Source of the DNA: Rhyacichthys aspro
Taxonomy: Eukaryota > Chordata > Actinopteri > Gobiiformes > Rhyacichthyidae
Length of the DNA: 64,000 nucleotides
Direction: 5' to 3'
Assembly: GCA_036850595.1 (NCBI GenBank)
Contig: CM072158.1
Span: 8,757,422 to 8,821,421, forward strand
Part shown: positions 34,179 through 45,192 of the stretch, one piece after another
Layout: every line of letters starts with the position of its first letter
Numbering within the stretch: the first letter of the stretch is position 1
Made by a program: the position numbers and the translations under genes
Notes under the pieces: generated by a model
Database searches by the model: none
The model's input: the letters and a program-made list of their open reading frames with translations, nothing else
Told to the model about the DNA's origin: nothing

Positions 34179-34914
34179 ATCTGATCAAAATCAGTCACAT
34201 TCTTCCCTGACATTGTACTTTTGACAAAGAACACAATGTCATGAAATCTAAAAGTCTTTCCAAATGTCTGACTACACTGTTCTCAAGGGCTTTGTAATGT
34301 CATCTGCTTTCAAATAAAAACTACAAGAATAATGGATTTAAATCTGTTTTCTGTTTTTTCTCATCTCTGGTTTAATAAGTCAAAAGACAGTCAGTGATTA
34401 AATAAAACTGTTCCTATTGAGGCACATGTTTTTTCTTCTGTTTCTTTAAATAATGATCCCAGTTGTACCAGTACATCTCAACTGCTGGTTTCAGTCTGGA
34501 CCAGGCTCAATAAGAGGCCCCAGTGAGACCCAAATGCAGTGGTTTGTTTTGTAAAAGGAGTAAAAGTATACATTGAGTTCACCCTGAGAATAACAGGCTG
34601 TAGGCAGAAGTATATACAGCCAACCTACATTTACATATTATGTCTATGGATAGTGTTCTCACACAAGTAGCAATAGGATCCATTTGTAAACTATTTAATC
34701 ATGTGTGTTACCTATTTTCTTCTTATTTTCCTTTTTCACTATTACTTTGACATATATGACTGCAACCTTTGTCAAACAATGTTTTAATGTCCCATTATTT
34801 CTTTACAGTTGTTTTGTCACTGATTCAAGAGCTTTTATCTGCATCTCAACTAGGTTTTATTATTATTAAGTTGAGAAGAAGTAAAGTTACATTTTGAGCA
34901 GAATACCTGGTTGA

Positions 34915-35407
34915 CACTGCAGTGGTCTTGGTACAAAGTCCACAACCTGTGCATCAGTGTTAATAAAACAAGAGATGATTGTGGACTTTGGCAGGAAAGT
35001 CAGTGCTCTTTCTCCCGTCTACAGCAATGAGGTTGAAACTGTGTCCTGCTTTAAGTACCTCATCAGTGCAAGCAGTATTGTATTAGTATTAGTATTAGTA
35101 TTAGTATTAGTATTGTACCAAAGCCTATTCTTCCTCAGGCGACTGAAAAGAACTGGTCTGAGCCCCTCTGTCCTCTGTCTTCTACAGAGTGTGGTGGAGA
35201 GTATCCTCACTATTAGCATTAGTGTGTGGTTCAGCAGCTGCAGGAAAAAGGCCCGTCACGTAATGGAGGACACCACCCAACCTGCACCTGAGCTATTCAC
35301 CCCTCTATCATCAGACAGAAGGTTACACCACATACAGACTAAGACCCCCAGATTCTGCCCCGATGCTGTCACATTAATGAACGACATTTCACTTACCTTT
35401 GAATAAA
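34915..35407 (+). mobile_element. LINE reverse-transcriptase 3' remnant, L2/CR1-like (unit 2 spacer)
   Basis: Duplicate of the remnant at 27290-27785. Because of a different microsatellite length, the frame is open across a longer stretch here (34957-35406). That is an accident of repeat length and not a functional gene. Key segments are the same: EMIVDFGRK, FFLRRLKRTGLSPSVL and VVESILTISISVWF. Confidence 0.75.
35072..35115 (+). repeat. (AGTATT)n hexanucleotide microsatellite, unit 2
   Basis: Interrupted AGTATT array inside the second LINE remnant. Its length differs from the unit 1 array. Confidence 0.88.
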
Positions 35408-35793
35408 AATGCACTATTTCTGCTGCACACACATTTACACACTAATTAAGCTGCTATAACTGTGATGATCAGGAATCTTTTTATATTAGTATTTTTATTG
35501 TGATTAATTTTCTGGTTTTATTGCTGATATTTTAATGTTTATATCTGATTTCATTTTATTACTATGTTTTTATCAATTAATGTAAAACTCATTGCTCATC
35601 AACCGGACCTGAGTAAAACAGAAAACAGATTTGAATCCATTATTCTTGTAGTTTTTATTTGAAAGCAGATGACATTACAAAGCCCTTGAGAACAGTGTAG
35701 TCAGACATTTGGAAAGACTTTTAGATTTCATGACATTGTGTTCTTTGTCAAAAGTACAATGTCAGGGAAGAATGTGACTGATTTTGATCAGAT

Positions 35794-36681
35794 CTATATA
35801 TAACACAGATAAATGGTGTCACCCTGATTGCCAGTGTTAAGGCTTCTTTTAATGACTTTGACTCCAACCTGCTCATATATTTTCACAGCATTTGTGTTGA
35901 GAAGGAGGACCATGGCTTTGATGGTCTTTGGGCCTGTTTCTTTCTTGTGCCACAGGTAGATCTCATTTCCACTCGTCTTATCGTTGAGGTTCACCTTCAC
36001 CTGCTCATAGCCCTGCTGCTGAATGTCATTGTACTGGCTCTCATTGGTGGAGATGTCCATATCAGAGAGGCTGGAGGAGATGTCAGTGGACTTACGGTAC
36101 CAGAGGAAGACCTCAGATCCTCCTGCTCCACTGTTGGTGTTTACATCCACACGGGTGAAGCCACTGGTGAACAGCTGGATGTCTGAGTTGTAGGTGTCGG
36201 TAGCAGTCACTTCATGGATGTAGATCTGCTGCTCTCTTTTCATCCAGACGTAGACCCAATTCCCTCCAGCTCCAAGATTCAGATTGCAGCTCACTTCTTC
36301 CCAGGTACCACCCATTCTCAGCTTCTCAGCCTCCCCCTGAGGATCTACAGTAACACTGACATCTACTATGGGAGTATCATAATCTGAGGTGGCTCTGGAG
36401 TACCACATGTTGAGGACATTACCAGCTGTTCCAGCATTCAGGTTTTTAGAGATCTTAGTGTAGCCTACTCTGTTCAAGCCATCTTCCATTTTCAGGTTGA
36501 AACTGACTTGAATCCTGGTGACTGGGGCGGTCGCACCATCTTTTTTGTACCAAAGGTAGACTTTATTTCCTCCAGCCCCGGTGTTCAGATCTACATTGAC
36601 TTTCGTGAAGCCAGCTCTTTGGAGAGCTTGTTCTTCTTCCTGATTGGTGGAGACATCAAGGTGTGTGATGTACTTGGACAT
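35794..36681 (-). CDS. MABP/beta-prism-like repeat protein, copy 4 (295 aa)
   Basis: Inverted partner of copy 3, convergent with it. Start codon 36681-36679, intron 36691-36797, exon 1 from 36798, TATA 36890-36899. Intact. It combines QRAGFT and QYNDI (as in copy 3) with GGSEV and SLSDM (as in copy 6), GPKTIK, and KIYEQ (as in copy 2). The upstream inverted repeat is damaged by one substitution (36962-36986). Confidence 0.8.
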   Translation of the reverse strand: MSKYITHLDVSTNQEEEQALQRAGFTKVNVDLNTGAGGNKVYLWYKKDGATAPVTRIQVSFNLKMEDGLNRVGYTKISKNLNAGTAGNVLNMWYSRATSDYDTPIVDVSVTVDPQGEAEKLRMGGTWEEVSCNLNLGAGGNWVYVWMKREQQIYIHEVTATDTYNSDIQLFTSGFTRVDVNTNSGAGGSEVFLWYRKSTDISSSLSDMDISTNESQYNDIQQQGYEQVKVNLNDKTSGNEIYLWHKKETGPKTIKAMVLLLNTNAVKIYEQVGVKVIKRSLNTGNQGDTIYLCYI

Positions 36682-37584
36682 GATGACAAGCTGCATTAAA
36701 AACAAAATGTGGAAATGTTAGTAACAATTCAATAAAATCACAAACTGCAACTTTACGCTAAAAGAGTTTAATACACAGGACATCCATAAAAACTTACGGT
36801 GACGCTGAGTCTGAATGTGGAACAATGAAGAGCTGTGCAGTGAGTTCAATTCAAGGAGTTGAATTGTGCTGGACTCTGAGGTTTGCTTCCTTTATATAGA
36901 AAATTCAGTGCCCCCTAGTCATTCACTACCTGGGAGGAGTCAAGTTAACTGGAAGCAGTTTCAACAGGTGTTGGATTCACCCCAAAACCTTTATGTTCAT
37001 AATTCTCTGGAAGTTTGGCAACATTCATGTCACACCCACACACTCCGACTCAGACTGTCCTTTTTTTTATTAACTACATTTCACACTCACTTGGTTTATG
37101 TTATGGATTTCTACATGTGTTTCAATAAATTAGTGACCTTTGTTCACTTGTTGTCTGTCTTTTTACTCATTGACTATTAACTTTTTAAGAACTATTAGGT
37201 CCATTTTACTAAATCTCAGTTGAAGGTCTTTATACATGTGTTAACAGCAGGAATGTACACAAAAATCCTCTAGTTTTGGCACCTTTAACTAAATAGCCAC
37301 CACACTCCCTTGTGAAATTTCTGAATGAACTGCATTTTTAACACTTCCAGAGACATATTGCTAACACACAAAACAAAAACTGGATGATGTGACGCCTTAT
37401 GATGAGCATCATCCCCGTCCAAATGTCAAATGAACCTAGTAAAGAGATCTGAACAGGTCATGAACTACACACCTGATACTGATGCTGCTCATACAGCATC
37501 ATGGTTAAATATTGGCCCAGCTGGATAAGTTTATTTAGTTTAGTTTGTTTATTAAACCAACGATGAAGAAAAACAGTGGTCTTT

Positions 37585-37894
37585 ATGTTAAAGCAGATGA
37601 CATTACAAAGCCCCTTGAGAACAGTGTGACTGTCTTTGTGCCTGTTTCTTTCTTGTGCCACAGATAGATCTCATTTCCACTCGTCTTATCGTTGAGGTTC
37701 ACCTTCACCTGCTCATAGCCCTGCTGCTGAATGTCATTGTACTGGCTCTCATTGGTGGAGATGTCCATATCCGTGAGACTGGAGGAGATGTCAGTGGACT
37801 TACGGTACCAGAGGAAGACCTCAGATGCTCCTGCTCCACTGTTGGTGTTTACATCCACACGGGTGAAGCCACTGGTGAACAGCTGGATGTCTGA
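37585..37894 (-). pseudogene. Truncated MABP-like gene fragment (copy 5)
   Basis: Only repeat 4, repeat 5 and part of the 3' UTR remain. On the - strand the homologous coding part runs from 37894 (...DIQLFTSGFTR) to about 37640 (HKKETGTK), then jumps directly into the 3' UTR (fragment with TTACAAAGCCCCTTGAGAAC at 37595-37614). Repeat 6, the stop codon and proximal UTR are deleted. The 5' side is cut at about 37895 and joined to unrelated sequence, so repeats 1-3, the start and the promoter are missing. Its GASEV, SLTDMDIS and QYNDI residues match copy 3. Confidence 0.88.
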
Positions 37895-38429
37895 GCTGTA
37901 GCAGTTGGTACTCTCTGCAGTATAAAGAAGCCGACCATGGCAGCTGCAAGACCTTAAATATTTGTGGCATTGAACATATTCCAGAGTCTGTATGAAGTCT
38001 ACAAAGAGAATAATTCTGGATCTACACTCTCAAAGGGATGCAGTACCCAGGTCTTAATGGGGAACTATATTTCTCCCCATTTCTATAGAATAGACAGAAT
38101 AGAGATAGAATAGAGTTCTGTTTTTGTCCTGGTAGATAATGCTATGGTGTATTGTCAGGCTTTTGTTATATTATGCCTATATCTCATTGTGCTTATCTAG
38201 GAACATTTATTTACAATTTCTTCCTATGATGAATTTTATGACACTTTTGAATTTCTCATGACTATAGATCACTCACCAGGTGACTGTGTTTCTGCCCACT
38301 TTTGATATGTGACCATATCCTACAGGTACAGAGCTTGTTTCTGGCAGCCATTCCAAGTTGACCCTGATGAAGGCCAAAGAGTTGAAACGTGTTGGCAATT
38401 TTACTCAAAGTGAATGAATGTAAGTGTCA

Positions 38430-38544
38430 ACCCTGAGACTACCTGGCCATTGTCCAGAATGGGGCCCGCCTCAGGTCCAAAGCTGCTGGGATAGGCTCTA
38501 GACCCCAGTGACCCCTAACAGGAATGAACAGAAGGAGATGAATG
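38430..38544 (+). mobile_element. 3' tail of an L2-type LINE or derived SINE
   Basis: The phrase GCTGGGATAGGCTCTAGACC followed by CCCAGTGACCCCTAACAGGA and a GAATGAA/GATGAATG tail is the typical 3' end of fish L2-related LINEs and the SINEs that share their tails. Only the tail is recognisable. Confidence 0.65.
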
Positions 38545-38953
38545 CAGGGTTCTTACACCTTTTCTAACTTCAAATTCCAGCACTTTTCAAGCACTTTCAA
38601 GGTGTGCTTTCATGTTTTTCGAGCACCTTACAACTGCGGTAAATTACATATACAGTATGTAGTTTTTCTCATTTAAATCCACTGGGGCATAAAAAAAGAT
38701 TTTGTTTGAATTGTTCAATGCTTCAAAAATGAAACTTGTGTGATCAATAAGATGTTCATTTATTGGATGAAGTGTCCCTTTAAGTTGGTCTCTTTTTGAG
38801 CAAAATGCAAAAAACATTTTTTTTTCTAAGAAGAAAATGACTCAAAGAGATCGGGAATTATTAAAGCAACACAATCAGAATTTCAAGCAATTTCAAGCAT
38901 TTTATCCAAAATTCAAGCATTTTCAAGGATTTCAAGCACCTGTGGGAACCCTG
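38545..38953. mobile_element. Non-autonomous hAT-like DNA transposon (MITE), about 409 bp
   Basis: Terminal inverted repeats start CAGGGTTC at 38545 and end GAACCCTG at 38953. Subterminal repeats of the TTCAAGCA type occur at both ends. The CAGGGTTCCCAC-like terminus is typical of hAT elements in fish. The flanking octamers (GATGAATG and TGAAAGAG) do not match, so no target-site duplication is visible. There is no transposase inside. Confidence 0.6.
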
Positions 38954-40293
38954 TGAAAGAGTCTCTTAAGTTGCTCAATATCTTATTTAAGTTGTGCCTA
39001 AATTTGTAAATATGACATTAAAATATGACAGATTTGGAGATGGTTGTCTACAGTTTTTACATTTTTATTGCAAACTTGAAAAGAACAAAAGAATGTGAGA
39101 AAATAAATAAATAAATATTCTAAATCACAATTGATCTATTGACATGAATTCAACACAATGCAGGTAAATGGAAACTGCAACTCCAACAAGTTCATGATGA
39201 TGTGGAAACGTCTATTGATTCAGTCATTTCTAGAGAACTGACAGAAAGTTGATCTATCACCAGGTTAATGGTCTGTTGAAACGATGCTTTGTTGTGAAAC
39301 GTGCAATTATTAGCACACTTTTTTTTTTTTCATCAATGCACCTAAAGGTGTGTTTGCTGCCACAGGCCTGATGATAACAAATTTATATTAAACAAGAAAG
39401 AAGAAACTAAAATCAGTGTGATTTTCAACTTCATATCTCTTGAACATTGCTGGTTTATGCTCACTTATGAGCATCATTCAGTTTAATGTAACCCTTGTTG
39501 TGCTTAGCTGTTCTTGATAAGGCATTTACACTTATTATTATAATACTTGATTTAATTTAATAAGACAAAGAATCAATTTCAAACTGTAACCAGAGGTGTT
39601 GTTGGTGAACCAGGGAATTGTCTAAAAGCCCCCACATCTGAGGTTATTTGTTAAAACTAAAAAGAGAGTAAAGCAGCTAGAAAAGTGCGTCACTGATGAA
39701 ATCTCTTGTGATTTGTCCTCGTCCCGGGACAGAACAGGTACACTGGAGGTTTCAGTCCAGCTGAAGGTACTTTTTAAGAATGGTTAATTGTTTTTGCCAA
39801 TAAACTTGACTGGTAAACTTTTCGTTAAATGATCAATCACAAATTCATTATTAAAACCTCACATGTGCCTCAACTTTAGTGTAGAGCATTAAGTGGATCT
39901 ATATCAGCTCCATGCGTGTCTATATTTATGATTGTGTGGGTGTGACATGAATGTTGCCAAACTTCCAGAGAATTATGAACATAAAAGTCTTGGGGTGAAT
40001 CCAACACCTGTTGAAACTGCTTCCAGTTAACTTGACTCCTCCCAGGTAGTGAATGACTAGGGGGCACTGAATTTTCTATATAAAGGAAGCAAACCTCAGA
40101 GTCCAGCACAATTCAACTCCTTGAATTGAACTCACTGCACAGCTCTTCGTTGTTCCACATTCAGACTCAGCGTCACCGTAAGTTTTTATGGATGTCCTGT
40201 GTATTAAACTCTTTTAGCGTAAAGTTGCAGTTTGTGATTTTATTGAATTGTTACTAACATTTCCACATTTTGTTTTTAATGCAGCTTGTCATC

Positions 40294-41181
40294 ATGTCCA
40301 AGTACATCACACACCTTGATGTCTCCACCAATCAGGAAGAAGAACAAGCTCTCCAAACGGCTGGCTTCATTAAAGTCAATGTAGATCTGAACACCGGGGC
40401 TGGAGCAAATAAAGTCTACCTTTGGTACAAAAAAGATGGTGCGACCGCCCCAGTCACCAGGATTCAAGTCAGTTTCAACCTGAAAATGGAAGATGGCTTG
40501 AACAGAGTAGGCTACACTAAGATCTCTAAAAACCTGAATGCTGGAACAGCTGGTAATGTCCTCAACATGTGGTACTCCAGAGCCACCTCAGATTATGATA
40601 CTCCCATAGTAGATGTCAGTGTTACTGTAGATGCTCAGGGGGAGGCTGAGAAGCTGAGAATGGGTGGTACCTGGGAAGAAGTGAGCTGCAATCTGAATCT
40701 TGGAGCTGGAGGGAATTGGGTCTACGTCTGGATGAAAAGAGAGCAGCAGATCTACATCCATGAAGTGACTGCTACCGACACCTACAACTCAGACATCCAG
40801 CTGTTCACCAGTGGCTTCACCCGTGTGGATGTAAACACCAACAGTGGAGCAGGAGGATCTGAGGTCTTCCTCTGGTACCGTAAGTCCACTGACATCTCCT
40901 CCAGTCTCTCTGATATGGACATCTCCACCAATGAGAGCCAGTACGATGACATTCAGCAGCAGGGCTATGAGCAGGTGAAGGTGAACCTCAACGATAAGAC
41001 GAGTGGAAATGAGATCTACCTGTGGCACAAGAAAGAAACAGGCCCAAAGACCATCAACGCCATGGTCCTCCTTCTCAACACAAATGCTGTGAAAACATAT
41101 GAGCAGGTTGGAGTCAAAGTCATCAAAAGAAGCCTTAACACTGGCAATCAGGGTGACACCATTTATCTGTGTTATATATAG
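40294..41181 (+). CDS. MABP/beta-prism-like repeat protein, copy 6 (295 aa)
   Basis: Intact fifth full-length gene, outside the two tandem units. TATA 40077-40087, exon 1 ending 40177, intron 40178-40284, start ATG 40294. Distinctive residues: GAGANKV for GAGGNKV in repeat 1 and VDAQGEAE for VDPQGEAE in repeat 3. It shares AGFI with copy 1, SLSDM with copy 4 and GPKTIN with copies 2 and 3. Its coding region and proximal promoter are as similar to the others as they are to each other, while its outer flanks are clearly more diverged. Confidence 0.8.
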   Translation: MSKYITHLDVSTNQEEEQALQTAGFIKVNVDLNTGAGANKVYLWYKKDGATAPVTRIQVSFNLKMEDGLNRVGYTKISKNLNAGTAGNVLNMWYSRATSDYDTPIVDVSVTVDAQGEAEKLRMGGTWEEVSCNLNLGAGGNWVYVWMKREQQIYIHEVTATDTYNSDIQLFTSGFTRVDVNTNSGAGGSEVFLWYRKSTDISSSLSDMDISTNESQYDDIQQQGYEQVKVNLNDKTSGNEIYLWHKKETGPKTINAMVLLLNTNAVKTYEQVGVKVIKRSLNTGNQGDTIYLCYI

Positions 41182-42603
41182 ATCTGATCAAAATCAGTCA
41201 CATTCTTCCCTGACATTGTACTTTTGACAAAGAACACAATGTCATGAAATCTAAAAGTCTTTTCAATTGTCTGACTACACTGTTCTCAGGGGGCTTTGTA
41301 ATGTCATCTGCTTTCAAATAAAGACTAAGAATAATGGTTTTAAATCAATTTTCTGTTTTTACTCATCTCTGGTTTAAAAAAGGTAAAAGACAGTGTTTCA
41401 ATATAACTACAGGCTTCATTTGTAAACTATTTTAATCATGTATGTTACATATTTTCTTCCTATATTTGCTTCAAAGTTTTTACCATTACTTTGACTTATT
41501 TCCTCACAGTATCTCATATAAAATTAGATAAATCACTTGACAAGAATCAAAATTACATTTTCAAAAAGAACATCTGGCTTAAAAATGGTGAGATACAAAT
41601 AGGAAACATCACTGTTAATGTTTTTTCTCCACTTTAAGAACGTCCAGATCCACATCTCAACACTCACACTTCAAACATTACTCAAAAACTAGTCTGCAGC
41701 AGGGCTGGACTATGAGAAAAAATCTGCCCTGGAATTTTTGGTCTAGACTGGCCCTGTACAACCAGTTGATGGCCTTTCACTCATGTTATACCCATATTAT
41801 TCTTCTTGTCAGACTAGACATGAAGGATGGATTCTTTTTTACTGACATGAATAAAAGCATAAAACACAGGATTTCCATGAAAACTTCCTTGTATTACTCA
41901 CCAATGAGCCGCTACAATGTGGAGGTACATCTCTAAACCTGTGCAGGCTACAAATTAAAGATTTGTTGACAAAACTCAGTAAGAAAAGACTAAAAGGACT
42001 GACTAAAAGTGACTGGGACCCAATATTTTGGCCAAACATGACTTTGGGGGCAATCTTTACAAAAATCTAAGGAAAGCCCAAAGCTGTATTTGTTGATTTC
42101 ATACATCCTCATTCATTCAGAAAGTGCTTGTGCTGTTCTGTCCAGTACAATACTTTGATTGCACTGTAGACTATGTAAGGACGTGTCAATGCAGACATTT
42201 AAAAGGACTTTGGCATAATTTTGCCAAATTTTTCAACATGGACGTTTTTAATTTATATTTCAGTCTGCCATTTACCTGTGAGAATTTTACTTCCAACTGA
42301 ATTTAACTTTTTATTTTGTCTTTAAAGATAATGTGCCATAACACCTTACATTAGTTTTGCTTGTCCTAGTCTGTCAGTTTGCTGTGACTTGGGAGTTAAA
42401 AGGAGAAAGTGACTTCAGTATTGCCAGTTTATTCAATAAGAAATGTGCTATCTGTTAAATTAGTTTTACACTTTATAAATAAGTTGTGCTTACGTCCACG
42501 TTCCAATAACACTTCTTGCAAAGTAACCTTGTTAATATTGTGACCAGTCTTCAACTGCTGAATTTTTAGTCAAACATTCAAAGACATTTAATGGCATTTC
42601 ATT
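41182..42603. other. Intergenic interval, copy 6 to rplp1
   Basis: 41182-41390 is the 3' UTR and flank homologous to the other copies (AATAAA near 41319). Homology then fades. Around 41697-41760 there is a piece resembling a dispersed repeat (GCAGGGCTGGACTATGAG and GACTGGCCCTGTACA). The rest is AT-rich and holds no gene I can support. Confidence 0.6.
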
Positions 42604-42632
42604 TTTATTTGTGTTTTTACAAAAACATCTGT

Positions 42633-44785
42633 TTAATCAAAGAGACCAAAGCCCATGTCATCGTCTGACTCCTCAGACTCTTCCTTCTTCTCTTCTTTCT
42701 TCTCCTCTTCTTTGGCTGCAAAGGCAAAGTATTAATTTATACAAGCACTTTGAAGAGCAAAGACTATTATGGGTTAAACACTTAAGCAATGGTTTGGCCA
42801 AAACAAATGAACTTTAAAAAGGACAATGCATTGCATGGCTTTGAATGAAATACTAAATGGGTATGAAGCTGCATTTTAAAACAGGTTCTAAGAGGTAGCT
42901 GCAACACAATGATGTACATCACAAAAGGAAAAACTAAATTCAATTCTGGCTACATAAAGTCAGAAATCAGGTCGGGTTGTAATTTGTTTGAGAACTGAGA
43001 GCGTTTGAAAAAACTCATGTGAATATCTAGGGCCCAAGGCAGGGCAACTGAAATTTTAGCTTGAAAAAGCTGACAAGTTGCATTTGTGTTTACCTGGTGC
43101 GTCTCCACCTGCAGGAGCAGCTCCAGCGGCAGGGGCTCCAGCTGGAGCACCACCTCCAGCTCCAACGTTACAGATCAGGCTGCCAATGTCAACACTGGAC
43201 AGAGCCTACAACATCAACATCCCAGTCATTTACATTTCTCAGTTCAATTATACACCAAGGACATATCCATTGCAACACACTTTAGTGGTTAAAGGTGACA
43301 GTTTACAAAAAAAGTAGGTGCATTTTATTATAATATCTATTTACGCTAACCAGCTGAATATACTTAACTTTACAATTGTATAATTACATGCAATAGCTAG
43401 GTATTTTTTACAGTCTACGCAAGCATTAGTCACACAGGTCCTGTCAGAAGCAAATTGGGAAAAGTAAACCTAAAGGAGTTCAATAATGACAAGTGTGATG
43501 CATAATGTTGGAAAAAACAAAGCTAATCCCCACAGACCACTGTGATTTAGGCTCTCTAATGTAAAGTAAAGATGTGTAATCTGAATGTGCCTCACTTTGG
43601 CAAAAAGACTTGGCCAGAAGGGCTCAACAGTGACACCAGCGGCCTTGATCAGGGCATTCAGCTTGTCCTCCTGCAGGAAACAAAACTTTGTTAGCAGATG
43701 GCAAGGTCTCTTTACAAAATTCAAATATTTTCCAGATTAGTTGACATTTCAACACTTTTTTTCAAGGTTAATGGCATATCCACAAAAGCAAAAAAAAAAA
43801 ACAACCTCAAAACAACTTGCAACTATTTTAAGAGTTTTATTTTCCCAAACTTATCTTTTGGTGAGGAAATCTTAGTTTTGATTATATAATTTTATGGTTT
43901 ACAATGCTTTAACATAATAAATTTGGCAATGCAGCAATGAATGTGGCTCCTAAAAGGCCTAAGAAAAAATGTAAGACAAAAATGCAATAGACTGTCTTAC
44001 ACTGCTCACGTTGGTGCCACTTACTAGTTATTGGGTCACAATGTGCTTTAAGCCTCCATTCATATTAAATAGAAAATTGTTGGTGAGGAATTATTGATAC
44101 TGATGGGTCCCATTTCAAACATAAACCCATTTCTCTAATAGTCCCCACAAAGTATGGATTGAGAGTCATTATTAAAATTTACTGACATCCAGATTGCGGC
44201 ATAACAAAAGGTTAGAAGTGTATATGTATTTAACACCTGCCTCCACGTGGGCTCAACAATCAAGGGCCAACTGGAAAAACATAAGACAAGCCTATTTCAG
44301 AAAACCCGATGTCAAAATTATGTTAGGTCATTATATTGCCAAGACGTAATTGCACTTGTTTTAAATGAACCATGGGGTCGCTTCAAGTTGGTACACTACG
44401 ATATTACACAAAGCATAAGCCAAAAATCAGACGTGACAGTTGTAACCACATGTGTAAAGCCGGTGTGCTACAGAAACGTGGTTAACCCGTTGAGAGCAAT
44501 AATGAGGCCGCCATTTTGGGCTGGATATGGGACTGTTTTGACACATTTGTGACAGTTTAGCGGAACATAGTGCCTGGTTTCCCCACAAAATCAGTTGTTC
44601 TGTGATATAATTGACAAATGGTAGCATTTATTTAGAGCGCAGTCAGTCTAAACGACCATTTAATTGGTGTGGGCAGCGCTGTATAGTCCAATACGGCAAT
44701 ACGGGACACTTACGGTGACGGTTACTTCATCGTCGTGGAGGATCAGAGCAGAGTAAATGCAGGCAAGCTCAGACACGGAGGCCAT
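42633..44785 (-). CDS. rplp1: 60S acidic ribosomal protein P1 (large-subunit stalk protein), 113 aa
   Basis: Exons in transcript order: 44785-44714, 43670-43596, 43205-43094, 42715-42633, totalling 342 nt (113 codons plus TAA). Exon 1 encodes MASVSELACIYSALILHDDE, exon 2 EDKLNALIKAAGVTVEPFWP, and exon 3 ALSSVDIGSLICNVGAGGG plus an Ala/Gly/Pro hinge. Exon 4 encodes an acidic Lys/Glu tract ending SDDDMGFGLFD. With P2, P1 forms the lateral stalk on uL10 that recruits translational GTPases, and the C-terminal DDDMGFGLFD tail makes that contact. Length and exon number match other vertebrates. A poly(A) signal (TTTATT on the + strand, 42604-42609) lies just after the stop. No defects. Confidence 0.98.
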
Positions 44786-44960
44786 TGTAGATGATAGTTT
44801 TTACAGTGGTAGCGGCGGATGCCTAAATTTAACGGTGCTAGTCGCCGGATTGCGGGCCTTAGCTTCGGATGAAGAACCGAGCACCTTAGGCACGTTTCCT
44901 TACTAGAGCGGAAAAAGGAAGACAGAAGGCGGGAGTTTGGCATTTATACCGTGCGTCAGG
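44786..44960 (-). promoter_or_regulatory. rplp1: rplp1 5' UTR and promoter region with a TOP-like start
   Basis: Read on the - strand, a pyrimidine tract CTTCCTTTTTCC (44911-44922) lies about 125 bases above the ATG. Such oligopyrimidine starts are typical of ribosomal protein mRNAs and confer mTOR-dependent translation. The surrounding DNA is richer in GC and CpG than the neighbourhood. The exact start site is inferred. Confidence 0.6.
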
Positions 44961-45192
44961 CCAGCGTACTGACGTCATGACGCAAATGACATGACTACAG
45001 ACGTACATACCAACGTTGTTTGATGCTTACAAGTATGCATGTAGTAAATCTTTACTCACAGTACTACATTAGTCTTTTAAAAGACATTTGTAAAAGAAGA
45101 AAGCATGACATCTCCAGACTACTAAAAGAGAAGAATAAACATGTACAGAGAAGATGCATTCAAACCAGAAACTTAGAATTTAGTTGGTCATT

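Larger units (their letters stand above)
29908..37508. repeat. Tandem duplication unit 2 (about 7.6 kb)
   Basis: Second copy of the 22284-29907 unit in the same orientation. The start repeats the final 32 coding bases of ptk2, its stop codon and 3' UTR (candidate AATAAA near 30830), which cannot encode FAK here. Substitutions against unit 1 are sparse, roughly 1 percent by eye, with several small indels. Direct homology ends at 37508, where unit 2 continues into more of the palindromic arm instead of the unit 1 junction filler. I see no gene in 30900-33060. Confidence 0.92.
32425..37540. repeat. Large inverted repeat in unit 2: arms about 32425-34357 and 35615-37540
   Basis: Same palindromic architecture as unit 1. 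The right arm here extends about 30 bases further (through the complement of the left-arm sequence around 32425-32457) than the right arm of unit 1, so unit 2 preserves the older outer boundary and unit 1 ends at the tandem-duplication junction. Confidence 0.88.
37895..39870. other. Gene-free interval between copy 5 and copy 6
   Basis: 37895-38429 is unrecognised AT-rich sequence without a supported gene. 38430-38953 holds transposon remnants (listed separately). From about 38985 to 39770 the sequence is a diverged, indel-rich relative of 23690-24715 in unit 1 (for example CAACTCCAACAAGTTCATGA at 39178 matches 24078), showing that copy 6 has the same ancestral left flank as copies 1 and 3. 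39771-39875 is unique. Confidence 0.7.

Noticed and set aside
34957..35406. 149-codon open frame as a gene
   Set aside because: It is the LINE reverse-transcriptase remnant kept open by chance through the microsatellite length. The unit 1 copy is broken.
38330..38420. Segment CCTGATGAAGGCC...GAAACGTGTTGG as a SINE
   Set aside because: It resembles a dispersed fish repeat, but boundaries, promoter boxes and tail are not identifiable, so the family cannot be named.
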